A stretch of DNA of 64,000 nucleotides from Pelagibius sp964472095. Lineage in GTDB: Bacteria > Pseudomonadota > Alphaproteobacteria > Kiloniellales > Kiloniellaceae. Position numbers and translations under genes: made by a program. The notes under the pieces are model-generated. The model searched no databases and was not told the DNA's origin. It saw nothing but the letters and a program-made list of their open reading frames with translations. Positions 59,136 to 64,000 of this stretch are shown here, in pieces; within the stretch, counting starts at the first letter, position 1; each line of letters starts with the position of its first letter. The DNA is taken from contig CAYYIV010000023.1 of the NCBI GenBank assembly GCA_964472095.1, forward strand, positions 7,516 through 71,515. Reading direction: 5' to 3'.

Positions 59136-60866
59136 CTACTTGTCCTCGTCGTCGTCGCCCTTGTCCCGCTTGCGGGCAGCTTCGGAGAAGGCGGCACCCA
59201 GGATGTCGCCCAGGCTGGCGCCGGATTCGGTGGAACCGTACTCGGCGACGGCCTCCTTCTCCTCGGCGATCTCGCGCTGCTTGATCGACAGTGAGATCTT
59301 GCGAGTCTTGGGGTCGATGGCGGTGATGCGCGCGTCGACCTTCTCACCCACGGCAAAGCGGGTCGGCTGCTGCTCGCTGCGGTCGCGCGACAGCTCGGCC
59401 TTGCGGATGAAGCCGATGACGCCGTCACCCACCTGAACCTCAATGCCGTTTTCGACCACCTGGTGCACGGTGCAGGTCACCACGTCGCCCTTCTTCAGGT
59501 TCTCGGTGCTGCCGGCGAAGGGATCCTCGCCGAGCTGCTTGATGCCGAGGCTGACGCGCTCTTTCTCGACGTCGACGTCGAGCACCTTGACCTTGACGAC
59601 ATCACCCTTGCTGTAGCGCTTGGCCGCTTCCTCGCCCGACAGGTTCCAGTCCAGGTCGGACAGGTGGACCATGCCGTCGATCTCGCCGGGCATGCCGACG
59701 AAGAGGCCGAATTCGGTGATGTTCTTGATCTCGCCTTCCAGCTCGCTGCCGACCGGGCAGTTGGCCAGGAAGGATTCCCAGGGATTGGAGCCGCACTGCT
59801 TCAGGCCCAGGCTGATGCGCCGCTTCTGCTCGTCGACGTCGAGGATCATGACCTCGACTTCCTGGGAGGTAGAGACGATCTTGCCCGGATGGACGTTCTT
59901 CTTGGTCCAGCTCATCTCGGAGACGTGGACCAGACCCTCGATACCGGCTTCCAGCTCCACGAAGGCGCCGTAGTCGGTGATGTTGGTGACGCGGCCGGTG
60001 AACTTGGTGCCGACCGGGTACTTGGCGGAGACGCCTTCCCAGGGGTCGGCTTCCAGCTGCTTCATGCCCAGGCTGATGCGCTGGGTCTCCGAATTGAAGC
60101 GGATCACCTGCACCTGCACCTGCTGGCCGATGGACAGCACTTCGGTCGGGTGATTGATGCGCTTCCAGGAGATGTCGGTGACGTGCAGCAGGCCGTCGAC
60201 ACCGCCGAGATCGACGAAGGCGCCGTAGTCGGTGATGTTCTTCACCACGCCGGTCAACACCTGGCCTTCCTTCAGGTTGGCCACCAGCTCCGAACGCTGC
60301 TCGGCGCGGGTTTCCTCGAGGACGGCACGGCGCGACACCACAATGTTGCCGCGCGAACGATCCATCTTGAGGATCTGGAAGGGCTGCGGCGTGCCCATCA
60401 GCGGGCTGACGTCGCGCACCGGGCGGATGTCGACCTGGCTGCCGGGCAGGAAGGCCACGGCGCCCGAGAGGTCCACAGTGAAGCCACCCTTGACGCGGCC
60501 GAAGATGGTGCCGGTCACACGCTCGTTGCTGTTGAAAGCCTTGGCCAGCTGCGTCCAGGCCTCCTCGCGCTTGGCCTTCTCGCGGCTGAGCATGGACTCG
60601 CCGTTCTTGTTCTCCATGCGCTCGAGGTAGACCTCGACCTCGTCGCCAGCCTTCAGTTCCGGCATCTGGCCGGCCTCGGCAAATTCCTTGAGGGCGACGC
60701 GCCCTTCCGACTTCAAGCCGACGTCGATCACCGCGGTATCGCCTTCGATGGCGATGATGATGCCGCGGAGGACTTTGCCCTCGAGGGTATCGTCAGTGCC
60801 GAGGGATTCATCGAGCAGGGCCGCAAAGCTCTCCTTCGCGGCGGTGTTGGTGGCTGCTTCAGCCAT
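59136..60866 (-). CDS. rpsA: ribosomal protein S1
   Basis: The 576-residue protein has six S1 repeats, for example VKGGFTVDLSGAVAFLPGSQ, KNITDYGAFVDLGGVDGLLH, TNITDYGAFVELEAGIEGLVH and KNITEFGLFVGMPGEIDGMVH. It ends in an acidic DKGDDDEDK tail. AAAGGA lies 9 nt before the ATG at 60866; the open frame further upstream is not part of the gene. S1 binds mRNA on the small ribosomal subunit. Confidence 0.97.
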   Translation of the reverse strand: MAEAATNTAAKESFAALLDESLGTDDTLEGKVLRGIIIAIEGDTAVIDVGLKSEGRVALKEFAEAGQMPELKAGDEVEVYLERMENKNGESMLSREKAKREEAWTQLAKAFNSNERVTGTIFGRVKGGFTVDLSGAVAFLPGSQVDIRPVRDVSPLMGTPQPFQILKMDRSRGNIVVSRRAVLEETRAEQRSELVANLKEGQVLTGVVKNITDYGAFVDLGGVDGLLHVTDISWKRINHPTEVLSIGQQVQVQVIRFNSETQRISLGMKQLEADPWEGVSAKYPVGTKFTGRVTNITDYGAFVELEAGIEGLVHVSEMSWTKKNVHPGKIVSTSQEVEVMILDVDEQKRRISLGLKQCGSNPWESFLANCPVGSELEGEIKNITEFGLFVGMPGEIDGMVHLSDLDWNLSGEEAAKRYSKGDVVKVKVLDVDVEKERVSLGIKQLGEDPFAGSTENLKKGDVVTCTVHQVVENGIEVQVGDGVIGFIRKAELSRDRSEQQPTRFAVGEKVDARITAIDPKTRKISLSIKQREIAEEKEAVAEYGSTESGASLGDILGAAFSEAARKRDKGDDDEDK

Positions 60867-61053
60867 GTGGGAACGTCCTTTCTCTGTCTGCACTATCCAG
60901 GCCGGGCGGTTTGCCGCCGGTCTTCCCAGGACCATCCCGGGCGAAACGTCTTGCTGGCTTGCACGAAAAGGCCGGGCCCGGGAGGCTGTCGGGAAACCGA
61001 TTTTCCTGAAACCGTTCCTGGCGGCCTCAATCGGGGAAACACCCCCGCGGGGG

Positions 61054-61704
61054 CTACCCTGGCTGAGGCGCCAGCCCACGCCGGGCGATCTCCGCCATGG
61101 CGACCTCGAAGGCCTGATCGGCGTCCATCGCGCTGGTATCAAGCCGGACCGCATCCTCCGCGGCCCGCAAGGGGGCGGTCGCCCGCCCGCTGTCGCGCGC
61201 ATCCCTCTCGCGCAAGTCCTGCAAAACGCGGGCGTATATACTCTGCTCGCCGCGTTCAAGCAACTCTTTATGGCGTCGGGCGGCGCGTGCCTCCACTGAC
61301 GCTGTTAGGAAAAATTTCACATCAGCGTCCGGACAGACCACGGTGCCGATGTCGCGGCCGTCCAGCACGGCACCGCGCGGGCCCTCCGGCGGCGCGGCGG
61401 CGAAGCGACGCTGGAAGTCCAGCAGGGCGGTGCGCACCGCCGGGATGGCGGCCACCTTGGAGGCCGCCTGGCTGACCGACTCCAGGCGCAGGTCGTCGCG
61501 CTCGAGGTCGATGGGCTGCAGGGCCGTGGCGGCGGCGGTCGCGGTCGCCGGGTCTTCCGGGTCGCTGCCGGCGACCAGGATCTTGGCTGCCACGGCCCGG
61601 TAGATCGAGCCGGTGTCGAGGTAGGCACAATCGAGGGCGGCGGCCAGGCGGCGCGCCAGGGTACCCTTGCCGGCCGCCACCGGTCCGTCGACGGCGACGA
61701 TCAT
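61054..61704 (-). CDS. cmk: cytidylate kinase
   Basis: The 216-residue kinase has the P-loop VAVDGPVAAGKGTLARRLA, YLDTGSIYRAVA and VLDGRDIGTVVCPDADVKFFL. It phosphorylates CMP and dCMP. It overlaps aroA by 4 bp and precedes rpsA, the usual aroA-cmk-rpsA order. Confidence 0.96.
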   Translation of the reverse strand: MIVAVDGPVAAGKGTLARRLAAALDCAYLDTGSIYRAVAAKILVAGSDPEDPATATAAATALQPIDLERDDLRLESVSQAASKVAAIPAVRTALLDFQRRFAAAPPEGPRGAVLDGRDIGTVVCPDADVKFFLTASVEARAARRHKELLERGEQSIYARVLQDLRERDARDSGRATAPLRAAEDAVRLDTSAMDADQAFEVAMAEIARRGLAPQPG

Positions 61705-63059
61705 TCCGGCTTCCCGGACGTCGACTCCGGACCCGCAACGAAGTCGGCGCCGAGACCTTGCATCAATCCGGCGAAATCAGGGAAGGAGGTCGCCACCGGC
61801 GTCATGTCGTCGATCAGCACCGGGCGCTCGGCGGCGAGTCCCAGCACCAGGAAGCTCATGGCGATACGGTGGTCCAGCTCGGTCTCGATGGCCTCGTTGT
61901 TGCCGCCGGGCGGCCGGCCGCCACAGCCCTCGACCGTCAGGGTCTCGGGCTGCTCCCGGACGCCGATGCCGCAGCGGGCGAGGCCGCGGGCGACGGCAGC
62001 CAGGCGGTCACTTTCCTTCACGCGCAGTTCGCCCAGGCCGTGCATCACCGTGCGCCCCTCGGCGGCGGCGGCGGCCATGGCGAGGATCGGGTATTCGTCG
62101 ATCATCGAGGGCGCGCGTCCGGCCGGCACCTCGACGCCATGGAGGCGGCTGCCGCGCACCACCAGGTCGGCGACCGGTTCGCCGCCCTCCTCGCGGGCGT
62201 TCTCGACGGCGATGTCGCCGCCCATCTCCTTGAGGGTGGTGATCAGGCCCGTGCGCTGCGGGTTCATGCCGACGGCGGCCAGGCGAACTTCCGAGCCCGG
62301 CAGCATGAGGGCGCCGACCAGGGGGAAGGCGGCGGAGGAAGGATCGGCTGGCACCCGGATGGCGCGCCCGGCCAGCTCCGGCTGGCCGACGAGGACGATC
62401 TCCTGCGCCGCATGCCCCTCGTCATCGATCTCGCGGCGCCGGATGACGGCGCCGAAGTGCGCAAGCATGCGCTCGCTGTGGTCCCGCGTCGCCTCGCGCT
62501 CGACCACCCGCGTCTCGCCCGGCGCGTTCAGTCCGGCCAGCAGTACCGCCGACTTCACCTGGGCCGAGGGCACCGGCAGGCGGTAGTCGAGGGGCAGTGG
62601 ATCGCGCGCGCCGATCACCGTCAGCGGCAGGCGGCCACCCTCGCGGGTGATGAACGCAGCTCCGCAGGCCGACAGCGGCTCGGTCACCCGCGCCATCGGG
62701 CGCTTGCGCAGCGATGCGTCGCCGGTCAGCACCGCGGTCAGCGGATGGCTCGCCAGGATGCCCAGCAGCAGACGTGCGCCGGTGCCGGAGTTGCCCATGT
62801 CCAGCACGTCCTCCGGCTCCGCCAGGGCACCGATGCCACGGCCCCAGACGTGCCAGCGCCCGGCCGCATCGCGCTCGATCTCGGCGCCCAGAGCGCGCAT
62901 GGCCGCCGCGGTGCGCAGCACGTCCTCACCCTCCAGCAGGCCGTCGATGACGGTCTCCCCCACCGCCAGCGCGCCGAACATCAGCGCCCGGTGCGAGATG
63001 GATTTGTCGCCGGGCAGGCGGACGCTACCCGAAAGCGCCGTGCCCGGCCTGGCTGTCAT
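61701..63059 (-). CDS. aroA: 3-phosphoshikimate 1-carboxyvinyltransferase (EPSP synthase)
   Basis: The 452-residue enzyme has VRLPGDKSISHRALMFGALA, LDMGNSGTGARLLLG, DASLRKRPM and LRVKESDRLAAVARGL. The inserted residues and LGILAS segment suggest a class II-like (glyphosate-tolerant) form, but that needs alignment. The ATG at 63059 gives the normal length; the longer frame is not domain-like. It makes EPSP in the shikimate path. Confidence 0.95.
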   Translation of the reverse strand: MTARPGTALSGSVRLPGDKSISHRALMFGALAVGETVIDGLLEGEDVLRTAAAMRALGAEIERDAAGRWHVWGRGIGALAEPEDVLDMGNSGTGARLLLGILASHPLTAVLTGDASLRKRPMARVTEPLSACGAAFITREGGRLPLTVIGARDPLPLDYRLPVPSAQVKSAVLLAGLNAPGETRVVEREATRDHSERMLAHFGAVIRRREIDDEGHAAQEIVLVGQPELAGRAIRVPADPSSAAFPLVGALMLPGSEVRLAAVGMNPQRTGLITTLKEMGGDIAVENAREEGGEPVADLVVRGSRLHGVEVPAGRAPSMIDEYPILAMAAAAAEGRTVMHGLGELRVKESDRLAAVARGLARCGIGVREQPETLTVEGCGGRPPGGNNEAIETELDHRIAMSFLVLGLAAERPVLIDDMTPVATSFPDFAGLMQGLGADFVAGPESTSGKPE

Positions 63060-63355
63060 CGGTTTCACGAGGGGTGGCTTTCCTTGTCCTGGCAGGGTCT
63101 GCGGCGGATCCGGGGAGGTTCTGGCCGACGGCTCCTGTGCCGCTTTTGCTGGTCTTCGCAGAGGTTCTATCGGTCTTTCGGGGGCGGCCGCAATCCCCGG
63201 CTCCCCACAGCCGCCCCGGCACCGCCCGGCGGCCGTTCGACCGGCGGTCCGCAACCCGCCTCGGCAGCCGCCAATTACCTTTTGACAGCGATGCACGATC
63301 ATGGCAATTGCCACGCCCAGCCAATGAACTGCAAGACCGGTGGAGGGACGCGCTG

Positions 63356-63727
63356 GTGGCAAATCCGAAATGGGGAACTAAGCGCAGCTGTCAGAGTTGT
63401 GGGGTCAAGTTCTACGATCTGCAGAAGTCGCCGATCGTGTGTCCCTCCTGCAGTGCGGTGTTCGACCCCGAGGCGCTCCTGAAATCGCGTCGCCCGCGCA
63501 GCGCGCCGAAGCCCGAGGCTGCCGCCAAGCCGAAGAAGCCGAAGGCCGCCCCTGTCGAGGGCGAGGACAGCGAAGCGGTCGACGACGACTTCGAGATCGA
63601 TGACGACGAGGCCGATGCCGCCGTCGGCAAGTCCGATGACGACGACGATTTCATCGAGGACACCTCGGACCTGGGCGACGACGACGTGGCCGAAGTCGTG
63701 GTCGGCGACGACGACGACGAGACCTGA
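63356..63727 (+). CDS. FYDLN acid domain protein (TIGR02300)
   Basis: The 123-residue protein starts at a GTG (63356) with GGAGG upstream. It opens NPKWGTKRSCQSCGVKFYDL with the zinc ribbon CxxC...CPSC and the FYDL motif, then a Lys/Pro-rich linker and a very acidic tail of Asp and Glu (about 73-123). It is a hallmark of alphaproteobacteria and has no known function. It is divergent from aroA across 296 bp. Confidence 0.93.
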   Translation: MANPKWGTKRSCQSCGVKFYDLQKSPIVCPSCSAVFDPEALLKSRRPRSAPKPEAAAKPKKPKAAPVEGEDSEAVDDDFEIDDDEADAAVGKSDDDDDFIEDTSDLGDDDVAEVVVGDDDDET

Positions 63728-63868
63728 GTTCGTACCGCTGGCCTGGCCGTTAGCTTAAGCGTAACCCTTGCTGCCGATACTCCGCCGGGTCGGGCGTGGT
63801 CCGACAGGCGCAAAAGGGCCGCAAAGGCGGGAGAGGGGGACGGGGCGGCAGCCCGTCGACTTTTTCCC

Positions 63869-63897
63869 TTGCCTTGATCCGGCGGGGTACTTAATTT
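63869..63897 (+). promoter_or_regulatory. candidate promoter of tRNA-Ala
   Basis: TTGCCT (63869-63874) and TAATTT (63892-63897) stand 17 bp apart, about 58 bp before the tRNA. Weak match, by eye. Confidence 0.35.
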
Positions 63898-63954
63898 CCC
63901 GCACCACGCCGCCGGGAGGCAGCCGTTTCGATGGTTTCTACCGGTGGTTCCCAT

Positions 63955-64000
<46 letters not shown>

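Overview
The window reads as chromosomal DNA of a high-GC alphaproteobacterium, most likely of the Rhodospirillales / Rhodovibrionaceae-Kiloniellaceae type. The basis is gene content and order: chvI-chvG-hprK-rapZ-EIIA-HPr-EI, then ahcY-divL, tsaE-amgK-murU-addB-addA-trxA, folC-accD-trpA-trpB-trpF, ihfB-rpsA-cmk-aroA and a FYDLN-acid (TIGR02300) protein before tRNA-Ala. The DivL-type pseudokinase and the alpha-type AddAB support this. Names come from reading translations and motifs by eye; no database search was run.

Region 1-5,700 is an accessory island that is visibly less GC-rich at its regulatory centre and is cut by the left window edge. A leftward operon encodes a three-domain ubiquitin-like protein, an E2-fold protein, a JAB/JAMM peptidase, a ThiF-type E1 and the start of a TM0106-type RecB-like nuclease. 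Rightward from the same intergenic region run an XRE regulator, an ImmA/IrrE metallopeptidase and an exonuclease I-like DEDDh nuclease. The E2-like protein has no cysteine, and the E1 lacks a cysteine at the usual acceptor position, so a classical thioester relay looks impossible. The island abuts the 3' end of a tRNA-Arg(CCG) gene; a second tRNA-Arg(CCG) lies 365 bp further on with a G2-G71 mismatch.

Region 6,500-15,400 holds a lipoprotein lipase plus ABC ATPase pair, a PaaK-like ligase, a small zinc-finger protein, DNA polymerase I, a class V aminotransferase and a potassium channel with a C-terminal zinc ribbon. Region 15,400-25,600 has pckA, a patatin lipase, the phage-shock (Psp) regulon with a clear sigma-54 promoter, an arsR-arsI pair, a PAS protein and an orphan membrane histidine kinase. 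These genes sit between pckA and chvI, which are neighbours in many alphaproteobacteria.

Region 25,600-36,400 is the ChvG/ChvI and nitrogen-type PTS cluster. Here HprK and RapZ are fused in frame, followed by EIIA, HPr, enzyme I, ahcY and divL. Region 36,400-47,500 has a ferredoxin-NADP reductase, tsaE, the AmgK/MurU cell-wall recycling pair, AddAB recombination enzymes, thioredoxin and a cysteine-cluster protein. Region 47,500-63,100 runs mostly leftward: folC, accD, trpA, trpB, trpF, two related membrane proteins with an overlooked 52-residue ORF between them, pyrF, two amino-acid enzymes, lapA, ihfB, rpsA, cmk and aroA.

A 100-N run inside trpA is flanked by an identical 55-bp sequence. 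It is almost certainly an artificial scaffold gap over an intact gene.
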